From Rapana venosa (lineage: Eukaryota; Mollusca; Gastropoda; Neogastropoda; Muricidae): 64,000 bases of DNA. Under the pieces are notes generated by a model, which saw only the letters and a list, made by a program, of their open reading frames with translations, was not told the origin of the DNA and did not search any database. The position numbers were made by a program, and so were the translations under genes. Positions 54,531-64,000 of this stretch are shown here, one piece after another. Positions within the stretch are counted from its first letter, which is position 1, and each line of letters starts with the position of its first letter. The DNA is taken from the NCBI GenBank assembly GCA_028751875.1, contig CM054143.1:65007269-65071268 (forward strand), in the 5' to 3' direction.

Positions 54531-55540
54531 GGAATTTTGATCTGTGGTTTTAGACATAATGATTGTGGTTTTAGACAATAAATGATATGGGTTTTGAAAA
54601 TAAAAGATCTGGGTTTTTTGAACATAATGATATGTGGTTTTGGCCCAAAAATTTAATCGTGGTTTTTGAAAATAAATGATTGGTGGTTTTGGACAATAAA
54701 GATCGGGTGGTTTTTTGAACTAAATGATATGTGGTTTTGGACAATAAATATCTGTGGTTTTGAAAACAAATGAATGATCTGTGTGGTTTTGTGACAATTA
54801 TTGATCTGTGGTTTTGACAATAAATGATCTGTGGTTTTGAACAATAAATGATCTGTGGTTTTAGACAATAAATGCTATGTGGTTTTAAAACAATAAATGA
54901 TATGTGGTTTTGGACAATAAAATAATCTGTGGTTTTAGACAATAAATGATCTGTGGTTTGGACAATAAATGATCTGTGGTTTTAAGAACAATGAAATGAT
55001 ATGTGGTTTTGGACAATAAATGATCTGTGGTTTTGAACAATAATATGTGGTTTTAACAATAAATGCAAGTGGTTTTGGACAATAAATATCTTGGTTTTGG
55101 AACAAAAAATGATCTGTGGTTTTAGTACAATAAATGCTATGTGGTTTAGGTCAATGAATGATATGGGGTTTTTGGACAATGAATGATATGTGGTTTTAGA
55201 CAATAAATAATATGTGGTTTTGGACAAAAAATATATGTGTTTTGGACAAGGATGATCTGTGGTTTTGGACAATAATGATCTGTGAGTTTTAGACAATAAA
55301 AATTGATTTAGACAAAAAATCAAAGTGTTTTGACAATGAAGATATGGTTTTGGACCAACATGATCTTGAGTATTGGTTAGACAATAACAGAATGTAGGTA
55401 CGAGCAATGAAGATATGGTTTAGGACAATGAAGATATGTGGTTAGCGAACAAAAATGTTGGACAACAAATGATGATGTGTTGGACAGGAAGATCGTGGTT
55501 TTGACAATGAATGATCTTGATTTTGGACAAAAAAATGCTG
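54531..55540. repeat. 24-bp minisatellite, about 40 units, indel-rich
   Basis: Unit near GGTTTTGGACAATAAATGAT plus CTGT. Lengths range from about 20 to 28 bp because of scattered indels, more in the half near the gap and near 55400. Confidence 0.9.
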
Positions 55541-55619
55541 ACTTAGAAACGCAACACTTGACTATGACAGACATGGAGGGAGACCAGCACCTTATTGACG
55601 GGTAACAGACGCACAACAG

Positions 55620-57110
55620 GCAGAAGACGGACACGTAGACAGACGGACGGGCAAGACAGACGGACGGACGGGCAGACAGACAGACGGACGGACGAGGCAG
55701 ACAGACAGACGGACGGACGGGAGGACAGACGGACTGGGCACGGACAGACAGACGGCAGCAGGACAGACAGACGGACGGGCAGACAGACAGACGGACGGAC
55801 GGGCAGACAGACAGAACGGACGGGCAGACAGACAACGGACGGACGGGCAGACAGACAGACGGACGGGCAGACAGACGGACGGTCGGCAGACAGACAGACG
55901 GAAACAGACAGACGGACGGACGGGCAGACAGACAAACGGACGGGCAGACAGACAGACAGACGGACGGGCAGACAGACAGAACGGACGGGCAGACAGACAG
56001 ACGGACGGGCAGACAGACAGACGGACGGACGGGCAGACAGACAGGACGGACGGGCAGACAGACAGACGGACGGGCAAGACAGACAGACGGGACGGGCAGA
56101 CAGACAGACGGACAGACAGACAGACGAGACGGACAGGCAGACAGACGGACAGACAGCGACGGACGGGAGGCAGACAGACGACGGACGGGCAGACAGACAG
56201 ACGACCAGACAGACAGACGGACAGGCAGACAGACAGAAGACGGACGGGCAGACAGACAGACGGACGGGCAGACAGACAGACGGACGGGCAGACAGACAGA
56301 CGGAGGGCAGACAGACAGACGGACGGGCAGACAGGACAGACAGACGGACAGACAGACAGACAGGACGGACAGACAGACGGACAGGCAGACAGACAGACGG
56401 ACAGACAGACAGACAGACGGACAGACAGACGGACAGCAGACAGACAGACGGACAGACAGACAGACAGACGAACAGACGACGGACAGACGGACGGGCAGAC
56501 AGACAGACGGCACGGGCAGACAGACAGACACGGACGGGCAGACCAGACAGACGGACGGACGGGCAGACAGACAGACGGACGGACAGACAGACAGACGGAC
56601 AGGCAGACAGACAGGACGACGGGCAGACAGACAGACAGACGGACAGGCAGACAGACAGACGGACGGGCAGACAGACAGACCGGAACGGACGGGGCAGACA
56701 GACAGACGGACGGGCAGACAGACAGACGGACAGGCAGACAGACAGACGGACGGACGGGCAGACAGGACGGGACGGGCAGACAGACAGACAGACGGACGGG
56801 CAGACAGACAAAACAGGACGGACAGGCAGACAGACAGACGGACAGGCAGACAGACAGACGGACGGGCAGACAGACAAGGACGCGGACGGGCAGACAGACA
56901 GACGGACGGACGGACGGGCAGACAGACAGACGGACGGACGGGCAGACAGACAGACGGACGGACGGGCAGACAGACGGACGGGCAGACAGACAGACGGACG
57001 GGCAGACAGACAGACGGACGGGCAGACAGACAGACAGACGGACAGACGGACAGACAGACAGACGGACAGGCAGACAGACAGACGGACAGACGGACAGACA
57101 GGAAAGAAGG
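55620..57110. repeat. GACA/GACG/GGGCA array
   Basis: About 1.5 kb of CAGACAGACGGACGGGCAGA-type units with period 16-20 bp and frequent single-base slips. Open frames of 500-750 codons here are artefacts. Confidence 0.95.
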
Positions 57111-57184
57111 CACGCAGACAAACGGGGAAACCTCCTGACATGCGCCTTCAGACCTTTCACCACAGAACAGCTGCTTGTCTTCCC

Positions 57185-57200
57185 TTCTGTTTCTTTGTCC

Positions 57201-57254
<54 letters not shown>

Positions 57255-57345
57255 CTGTCCGTCTGTCTGTCTGTCTGTCTGTCCATCTGTCTGTCCGTCT
57301 ACCTGTCTGTCTTCCTGTTTTTCTACCTGTCTGTTTGCCTCTGTC
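57185..57345. repeat. (TGTC)n array, inverted relative to 55620-57110
   Basis: CTGT/CCGT units, the reverse complement of the preceding array, 75-85 bp away. The two could form a long stem. Confidence 0.9.
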
Positions 57346-57356
57346 TGTTGTCTCTC

Positions 57357-57497
<141 letters not shown>

Positions 57498-57542
57498 ACC
57501 CCTTCCCCTCTCTCTCTCAAAACCTGGAAGTCTCTCCCCCAG

Positions 57543-57726
57543 CAGCCTAGTGGCGCCACATAGCTTTCGGCAGCAACAGCATACGCAAAACGAGAGCAGC
57601 CGGGCCAATGCCAACATTAAGCGAGCCCTTCAGGAGCACCTCCGGAGACACCTCCGCCTGAGTGCAATGCATCACCGGGCATTACCCTTTCAGACCACCA
57701 AAGCTGGACAGCGGCTGCCTGCTTAA
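57543..57726 (+). CDS. Possible exon after a strong pyrimidine tract, unknown product
   Basis: The poly-C/CT tract and TCTCTCCCCCAG form a textbook acceptor at 57540-57542. The following frame is open to TAA at 57724: SLVAPHSFRQQQHTQNES, SRANANIKRALQEHLRRHL, then HHRALPFQTTKAGQRLP. The middle is basic and helix-prone. It vaguely recalls the (V/I)KxxLQExL segment of class IIa HDAC linkers, but this is too short to call. The pyrimidine tract may simply be a microsatellite. Confidence 0.2.
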
Positions 57727-57867
57727 TTAGAATGTCTCCCTGGAACAAGGTGAAATTACTGTCTCTGCCAAGTGAAGTCATATTTTAAAAGCATAGTCTA
57801 CTATATAATAGAGTTTACGAAGCCAGACTACCAGTTACAACAAACTGTAGAGCCGTTCATACCAATC

Positions 57868-58110
57868 CGTGAGGGTGGTGGGGAACACTGTGGCGGTTAG
57901 GAGCGCTGTGCTCGTTGTACTTACGGACCGGGTTCCCCAGCCCACACCATGACACCCGTGGAGATCTCATCATATGCCGACCCCATCCCACCACACAGTC
58001 TTGCAGTGCAACTCTCAATCGCCGGTTACGTGTGCACTGCACGCCGAACAACATGTGCGCCGTTAAAAACCTGGAGGAGAGCCAGTCGGGATCGGATGAC
58101 TTATAAAACA
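57868..58110 (+). mobile_element. tRNA-derived SINE, family S8
   Basis: Head GGCGGTTAGGAGCGCTGTGC (A box region) and CCGGGTTCCCCAGCC (B box relic), then CACACCATGACACCCG and TTAAAAACCTGGAGGAGAG. One copy only in the window. Confidence 0.5.
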
Positions 58111-58271
58111 ACCCGATACAAAAGAGTGCTTTATGACAGACTCCTCGAAGTAAAAGGAATTAGAAATAAAAATACTGGATTACTTTCATAGCGATTGATG
58201 TTTTACTGTTGTGTGTCTGTGGATGCTTCTGTTAGAATCTAGTTGTTTATGATGGGAATCTGTTTTTGCAG

Positions 58272-58409
58272 TGTATTTTGACAACCCGCGGCAACAAATC
58301 CCTCAAGAAGTGCTAATGAAATATCCTGATTCTTGGTTATGGGGCACCTTGAGCTGCCTCACAGCTGGAGACCCACTTGAAGCATGTCCACCTCATTTCA
58401 CCATGAGAA
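58272..58409 (+). CDS. Possible exon with BTB/T1-like start
   Basis: Acceptor TCTGTTTTTGCAG (intron end 58271). The phase-1 frame reads YFDNPRQQIPQEVLMKYPDS, then WLWGTLSCLTAGDPLEACPP and HFTMR, with a weak donor at 58410 (GAGAA/GTGTCA). BTB/T1 domains of K-channel and KCTD type have a short strand, a polar helix start, then YPDS.L and, after a loop, a His/Phe-Asp/Met-Arg block. The first half fits, but the second is imperfect. The low-complexity TGTCATGTC repeat begins right after. It could belong with the exon candidate at 61068, whose phase matches. Confidence 0.35.
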
Positions 58410-58410
58410 G

Positions 58411-58480
58411 TGTCATGTCTGTCATGTGTCTGACAGTCATATGTCATGTCTGTCAAGTGTCATGTCTGTCACGGACATTT
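58411..58480. repeat. TGTCATGTC short tandem repeat
   Basis: Imperfect TGTCATGTCTGTCATGTGTC units. Confidence 0.85.
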
Positions 58481-58866
58481 CTAAAACACTCGCAAAATAA
58501 CAGCAAACGAATTATTCCTATCATTGCCAGTATGTCGCCAAATCTGTTAACCCATCAAGCACCCGGACAATTTGCCCCGATAATTTTCCTTTTTTCACCA
58601 CCGAAAAAACAAAGAACACCATAGACAATTAGACGCTCACCCCACCCACTTTTCCCCACAATCTAAATCAGTTCACCCGCAGCTGTAGTTTCTCACTTCC
58701 CAGTGGAGTGCAAGCGGCACAATTGCATTATCATGACAAACTCAAAAGCTTATAATAAAAACCCCCACCCCCCATCGCACGTCTGTTACCAAGGACACCA
58801 CTGAGCCTCAAAAGCTCTCCCTGGGCTTGCAGCGAGACAAAAGATAAAGGAATAGGAGTTCTTCCC

Positions 58867-58920
58867 TGTGGGGGTGTCGGAGGGGGGGGGGGTGCGCGTG
58901 GGTGGGGGTGGGGGGGGGTC
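58867..58920. repeat. G-rich tract
   Basis: GTGTCGGAG, G10, GGTGGGGGTGG and G9 blocks. Quadruplex-prone. Confidence 0.8.
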
Positions 58921-59218
58921 CTGTCAGTGTCACTTGCATCCCCCCCCAACTGGACCTTACCTTGTGCTAGGAATTATCCCTCTTTTCTAATCCCTCTCTT
59001 TGCATTCTGTCTTGTTCCTTATACTTCCTGATACCACATTGTCATTTTCTGCCTCTTTTATTTCCACTTTTCTCCTGGTTTCCCCCGAAAGACTTAACGA
59101 TAAAAAAAATTTCTCCTGGCCGAATTTGGATATGCTGGCCTGACTTTTCATGTGCTTAGGGAGCGTAAGCTATTTTCCACGGCATAAGACCGACAACAGC
59201 ATTTTGCTGTCTGCGCGG

Positions 59219-59360
59219 AAGAAGAACAAAGAAGAACAAGAACAAGCAGCCGAAGAAACAAACACAACAACAAGAACAAGCGACCCCGAAAGAACAAGAA
59301 GACAGAAGAACAAGAAGGGAGGAGGAGGCGGGGCGGGAGGAGGGAGGAGGCGGGGAAGGG
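59219..59360. repeat. GAA/GGA purine-rich tract
   Basis: AGAACAAG units followed by GGAGGAGGCGGG. Confidence 0.8.
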
Positions 59361-59849
59361 CGAAGGAGCCGGGACTAGGAGGAGGAGCAGGTGGGAAGAA
59401 GCAAGAAGATATTGCAGATTACCCATTCCGAATGCTATAAGGGGGGCGGCATCCTGCATGCCCCCAGGCTTATCTTTTTATTCAGTTATCTTTGAAGCAA
59501 TCCGAGATAGCTCTGCTGAGGTGAGACCTCTTCTAATAGCCTGCAGACAACCATCTATTTCAAATCACCACTTTTATTCTCTCACAAACTGTCAGCGGTA
59601 TGTGTTTCCCACTTCTCCTCTTTCCTCTCCTCCCCGTCTAGACTACATTCTGTGCTAGTTTCTCACGTTCATCCAAAATCCTCTGTCCTTCATATCTAGT
59701 TCTTGTTCTAAGTATCTATGTTAGGTTGCATTTAAATTTTTCAGAACCAGAGTAAAGCAAGGAGTTCTGATTACTATTATATAAGACCCCCCTCTCCCCC
59801 AATTAACACAAATTAACATCGTCCAACACGTACCAGAATCAGCAACGAC

Positions 59850-59975
59850 CAATTTTCCCTCAGAACACACCCATCACACCCTCACTCACTCACATCCTCA
59901 CCCCACCCCCCACACCCCCCACCCCCACCACCACACCCACCACACCCCCCCACACCCCCCCCACCACCCACACCA
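59850..59975. repeat. CACCC-rich tract
   Basis: Dense CACC/CCCAC sequence with no clear period. Confidence 0.8.
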
Positions 59976-60421
59976 TGACACTCAACGACAAAAACGATAA
60001 ACAACCGCACGAACGGACCGAACTCCACAGTCTCAAAATACATATCCCCTTTCAAACGTATACCCAGGTACAGACATCCACAGGGTTACCCCAGAGAAGC
60101 TCACGGGGCTCCGTAGCAGGAGCCCACCCAGCGAGGCAAATGAGTTGAGGGTTTTTTAAAACCCTAAAACTGACACACTGAAAACAGGTCTAACCGCTTA
60201 GCACGACACTTCTGGACACCGCCCACGTCAAGACAGCTTTAGCTACCTACAGGATGAACTTACAAGCTACCCTGCTGAGAGCCATCGACGAGAGCATATT
60301 TAAGTTATTGTCAACCCCATTAAGTCATGGCAGCTTTATGCGTCGAGATATCGGGCAGCACTCCCTGGACGGGCCAGCCCAACGTCCGGCCACCAGTTAT
60401 CTTACTTCTTTTCTGACATAC

Positions 60422-60474
60422 TGGGGAGGGGGGGGGGGGGGGTGGGGAGGAGGGGAGGGGGGGGTCGGGCGAGG
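60422..60474. repeat. G-rich tract
   Basis: GGGGAGGGG and G12-type runs. Quadruplex-prone. Confidence 0.85.
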
Positions 60475-61067
60475 ACCTGGGCGAGGATGAGTGAGTGTGC
60501 GTACAGACACGACAAATTATTATCCAGAAGATTACCTTGCCACCCATGCATTAGCTTATAAACCTACCGCCCACGTAACTAGTGCACAAATATATAATTG
60601 ATCATGCTGAAGACCACATTTATTGCCACCTACCAATAGAGTATACCATTTTTATTTAAAACATAAAAAACAATAAAAAAACGCTGCAAAATACAAAATA
60701 CATAATACATACACACGCACACACACAATTACCCCCGCAACGCACGCACCAACACAACACACTTCATGCACCTCGCGCGCGTAGCGCTCACACATAGGTA
60801 AGACTGTTAAGAATTTATTTGTAATCCATGAAACGTCCACTGTGTGTGTGTGTCGATAGTTTGTGAGAGAGTGAGTGATGTGTGAGAGAGTTAGTGATGT
60901 GTGTGGGTGATAGTGTTCCGCTAAAGTGCAACTGCATAGTAGCGGGAAAATGAACAAAAAACTCTTTTACGATTCGCTGTTAGACATATTCAATGGTTTC
61001 TTTAGTTTCCGTTAGCCTATACATCCATCCCTTTGCCTATAATCCAGCCAGTTTTATTTTCTTACAG

Positions 61068-61139
61068 CCAGAAATGCTCTGATACTGCTACGACATACTG
61101 GACGTGTTGAGTCTGACAGAGGAGACACCGGCACAGACC
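61068..61139 (+). CDS. Possible 72-nt internal exon
   Basis: Very good acceptor (GTTTTATTTTCTTACAG, end 61067) and donor (ACC/GTAAGG at 61140). One frame is open: RNALILLRHTGRVESDRGDT then GTD, phase 1 at both ends. The other two frames stop. The block ILLRHTGRV recalls the ILxxxRTG turn of BTB/T1 domains, and the phase suits the exon candidate at 58272. A second reading frame through the donor (61104-61304, Ser/Pro/Gln-rich) is an alternative. Confidence 0.35.
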
Positions 61140-61595
61140 GTAAGGCTACATGGAGATGAGCGGCTAAATATTGCACAGTCATCTCCTCCGGGGACTCCAT
61201 ACCCAAGCAGAGCAGCACAAAACAAGCCAGACCACTCCTCGGCGTCTCCTTCCCAGAATGAGAATCACACACCCAGCAGTCAGCCACGACACGCGACCCA
61301 ATAACTCGCAAGGACCAGACCCTAAGCCCTACCAGCAGAGCCCGGCCGGGAGGCGCACACGCGGCAGCCAGAACGCGGAGACAGGAGGAGACGAACCTGA
61401 CACGTCTTAGAGCGGACCGGCTTGCGGCAGAGCGAGTGCCTGCAGCATGCGAGAGAGGGGGGAAGAAGGCCGGAGGACGGAGGCCCGAGAGCGGTGGAAG
61501 CTGCGGGGGGCAGTTGTCGGTCATCGTGTTGAGAAGACTCCGGGACACGTGCAGGTGGAAGGGACCGGGTCAGAAACATCAGAATCAGTTATCCT

Positions 61596-61700
61596 CCGGG
61601 GGAGGGGGTGGGGGGGGGGGGGGGGGGGCGATCCGTGCCAGACTAGGTCTGAGACGTAGGTGGGCGGGCTGGTGGGGAGGGGAGAGGGGGGGGGGGGGTG
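61596..61700. repeat. Poly-G tracts in a CpG-rich stretch
   Basis: Runs of G at 61598-61627 and 61684-61699. The stretch 61300-61880 is GC- and CpG-rich and ends in (GCGC) blocks, which could be promoter-like. No transcript start is evident. Confidence 0.55.
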
Positions 61701-62039
61701 TCAATCAGCGGGATCTCTCAGCGAGATCTGACTCCACTCCTACATATTGTGTCATTGTAGTAAGTGATTGGATGTGGACAGCTGTGAGATTGTGTGCGCG
61801 TGCGTGCATGTGTGTGCGCGCGTAACGCGCGCGAGCTTGCGGCGCGCATGCAGGGATGAGAGTGCCTGCGCGGCACATTTGCGTGTGATTATTTGTGGAA
61901 AACGCAAGCATATTTGCGGTATGTGACCCATTGAATCGAGAGCACCTCAGTATACTATATTTCATGGGGGTGTAGGCAGGGAAAAGGGGAGGACGCGTGA
62001 GAGAGTGTCAAAATGAAAGACGGTGCTAAGAACACTGAC

Positions 62040-62400
62040 CCCGGGTTTCCGGCCCCCTAAGCAGAAATACCGCTTTTATTCTTAAAATTATTTTAATCTA
62101 ATATAATTCTAATCATTTTAATATTCTTATTCTTATAATTATAATCTTATTATAGTTGATGATGTTGATGTTGAAGTTGATGAATTGTTGATGTAGATTT
62201 GAAGTCATATTAATTATTATATAAAATACAGGGGGGAGACGCGGGACGGGGTTCGTTCCACGGCACAGCTGAACGTCGCTGATGGTGAGTTTTGGGATGC
62301 GACCGTGTTCCAGCCATTATTTAGTAGAAGCCACTACCGCCTTGGGGCAGGACGGCTGCAAAACACGACTCCTGTGTACGTGCTTATTTATGAAATGTTG
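62040..62400. other. AT-rich stretch with TTAT and GATGTTGAT units
   Basis: Short TTAT and GTTGAT near-repeats at 62075-62200. No gene seen. Confidence 0.5.
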
Positions 62401-63165
62401 CCACCGTGACGCGCACGTGTTCTGCCCGCGTTACCAACTGGGCCTCTGAATATACAGCGTCTTCGACGGATGGGGGAGTGAGAGTCGGCTCTGATGGTTA
62501 CCTCCATAGGTTCTCTGAGGGGATGCGGAGGCCTGTCAGTATAACAGCAGCATCCCCACTTCAACAAAGTTTGTACTAGGAGTTCCTCTTTTCTGTCCCT
62601 CTCTTTGTCTCTGCCTCTTTCCATTTCATCCTATCCCCACCTTTTGAGACTTATTGCCTTCTTGCTCGTATCTCCTGCCTTTTTTTTCTTTTCAAGAAAG
62701 ACGTAAAAGCTAACAAGTCTCTCCCACGGCGAAGTCGAAGCGTGGGCTCCAGACTTGTCAGGCGCTTAAGACGCACAGCACCGCGCATATTCCACTCGTG
62801 TGCCCCCGCCAGACGCAGCAGCAGACGAAGAGAAGACGAAGCAGAAGTCGAAGGAGGAGGAGGAGCCGAAGCAGCTAGAAGCAGAAGGAAGAAGAAGAAG
62901 AAGAGACGACGCCGAAGAAGCCCACGAGATAATGCCGCGGAGGAGGCGGAGTAGGCGCGGAAGACGGCGGAGGAGAAGGGAAGAGGAGGCGAGGAGCAGA
63001 CGAAGAAGATGAAGGAGAGGAGGAGGAGGAGAAGAAGAAGGAAGGAGGAGGCGGAGAAGACGGCGGGAGGAGGAGAATTCCATACGAAAATCCCCTTGAA
63101 CGAGTGCTTCGTGATGACTCGAACCCGGGCCGTCAGATCCCGACACTCAACAGCTCTCCCCTAAG
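62395..63165 (-). mobile_element. Split S3-like SINE with a purine array inside
   Basis: S3-like blocks at 62395-62515 (minus strand GAGTGAG/TACAGCG.CTTC.ACGGA on plus). A tRNA-like B box (GACTCGAACCCGGGCC on plus, 63116-63131) lies about 600 bp away, with GAA/GGA-rich DNA (62815-63075) between. May be one element opened by array expansion, or two unrelated relics. Confidence 0.35.
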
Positions 63166-63186
63166 CTTTCCCCACCCTCACCCTTC

Positions 63187-63213
63187 CATCCCCCCCCCCC
63201 CCCCCCCCCCCCC
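63187..63213. repeat. Poly-C tract
   Basis: About 27 consecutive C. A poly-G run of about 20 follows at 63567-63586, in the opposite sense. Confidence 0.9.
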
Positions 63214-64000
63214 TAATATAGCGGCTTCAGTCTAAGACACGGACCGCAAGTTACTCCATCACAGCACTGGCATTTTACTGCTTGGATTAGGGGTATAAGT
63301 GCAAGTGCTGTCAGAAGAAGAATTGATTAGGGGGCTGCTAGTGAGATGTGAGAGTGTGAGTGGTGTAGTCAGTGTGTGATGTGTGTGGTGGTTTGTGTTG
63401 GGAGATGAATACATTATTTTCATTCCATTAGAACCATACACAGCCAGCACTACAAATTTCCCATGAATCTCTGGGGTACTACACTCCGTGTCTCTCTTTT
63501 ACCTACTTTTTTATATCTTCCTACCTTCTTTTGCACTTTCTTTTTCTTTTTTTTCTTTTTATTATTGGGGGGGGGGGGGGGGGGGCCCAATCCTCCTGAG
63601 TAGATGAGAGTCAGGAAGCAATACTTACACAAAAGCAGTTTTAACATGTGTGTATTAGCAAAGCAATGGTAAGTGTTGTATGTGAGTTTGAGTTTCTAAG
63701 AGAACATGAGGGCAGGAAGCAACGCAAAACAAACAAAACAAAACCCACCCCAACAACAACGCAGCCATCCTGTTATAGGCAGCCACCACTCCAACACAGA
63801 GACAGAACATCTTGCCTTACACGTACCATCCTGTACCGCTTTTCGGAGGCGTGGCCATGTGTGTCGGTTGAGACCAGCTGACAAACATTTACAAAAACTG
63901 TAATACACACGGGAGACAATGGTGAACCAATCCAAAACACTATGGATGTAAAACATCCATCTTGAGACCTGGATGTAACAAAAGGCACAGGAGTCAGAAT

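Noticed and set aside
53120..54625. Open frames of 459-501 codons
   Set aside because: They run through the 500-N gap and an AC dinucleotide array.
61104..61410. Ser/Pro/Gln-rich 66-79-codon ORFs as the main gene product
   Set aside because: They cross a strong splice donor at 61140 and have no ATG start in good context; kept as an alternative in the exon entry.

Overview
The window looks like nuclear DNA of an animal, most likely a marine gastropod mollusc. It has split genes with GT-AG introns, several non-LTR retrotransposon families, many tRNA-headed SINEs with microsatellite tails, and a very high density of micro- and minisatellites. No prokaryotic gene organisation is visible. The mollusc assignment is an inference from the repeat families and is not proven.

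The best-supported host gene is on the minus strand between about 26.7 and 19.7 kb. I see three exons whose intron phases agree (all phase 1). The first is a Pro/Ala-rich exon (26308 to about 26660). The second (23683-23853) carries a RHIM amyloid motif, core LQIG followed by HTNTM. The last (19711-19985) encodes a complete death domain ending in a stop. RHIM followed by a C-terminal death domain is the layout of RIPK1, and of insect IMD in a shorter form, so this is a candidate invertebrate necroptosis or NF-kB type signalling adaptor or kinase. No kinase exon can be seen in the window.

A second, damaged gene lies on the minus strand at 51.7-50.0 kb: two paralogous C-terminal halves of CUB domains, then an LDL-receptor class A motif followed by a hydrophobic stretch. 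This order recalls NETO-type membrane proteins, but single-base indels break every piece. Weaker exon candidates on the plus strand at 58.27 and 61.07 kb (possible BTB/T1 domain) have good splice signals.

By region: 0-8.7 kb holds microsatellites, SINEs, a 3' LINE piece with a FADD box and a CR1-like piece. 8.9-10.6 kb is a 31-bp minisatellite of about 54 units. 10.6-19.6 kb holds SINEs, minisatellites and quiet AT-rich DNA. 19.7-26.7 kb is the RHIM/death-domain gene with repeat-filled introns. 27-36 kb holds LINE remnants (one with a 5' inversion), dinucleotide arrays and SINE pieces. 36.2-44.7 kb is low-quality sequence with distorted homopolymers, in which a LINE can still be read. 44.8-49.7 kb holds minisatellites and LINE tails. 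50.0-52.5 kb holds the CUB/LDLa remnants and SINEs. 53.1-57.5 kb is AC-rich DNA, a 500-N gap, a 24-bp minisatellite, a GACA/GGAC array and a 141-nt poly-C tract. 57.5-64 kb is a less repetitive, CpG-richer tail with exon candidates.

SINE families are labelled S1-S8 here only to link the copies described below. S1 is a tRNA/5S hybrid. S2-S8 are tRNA-headed.
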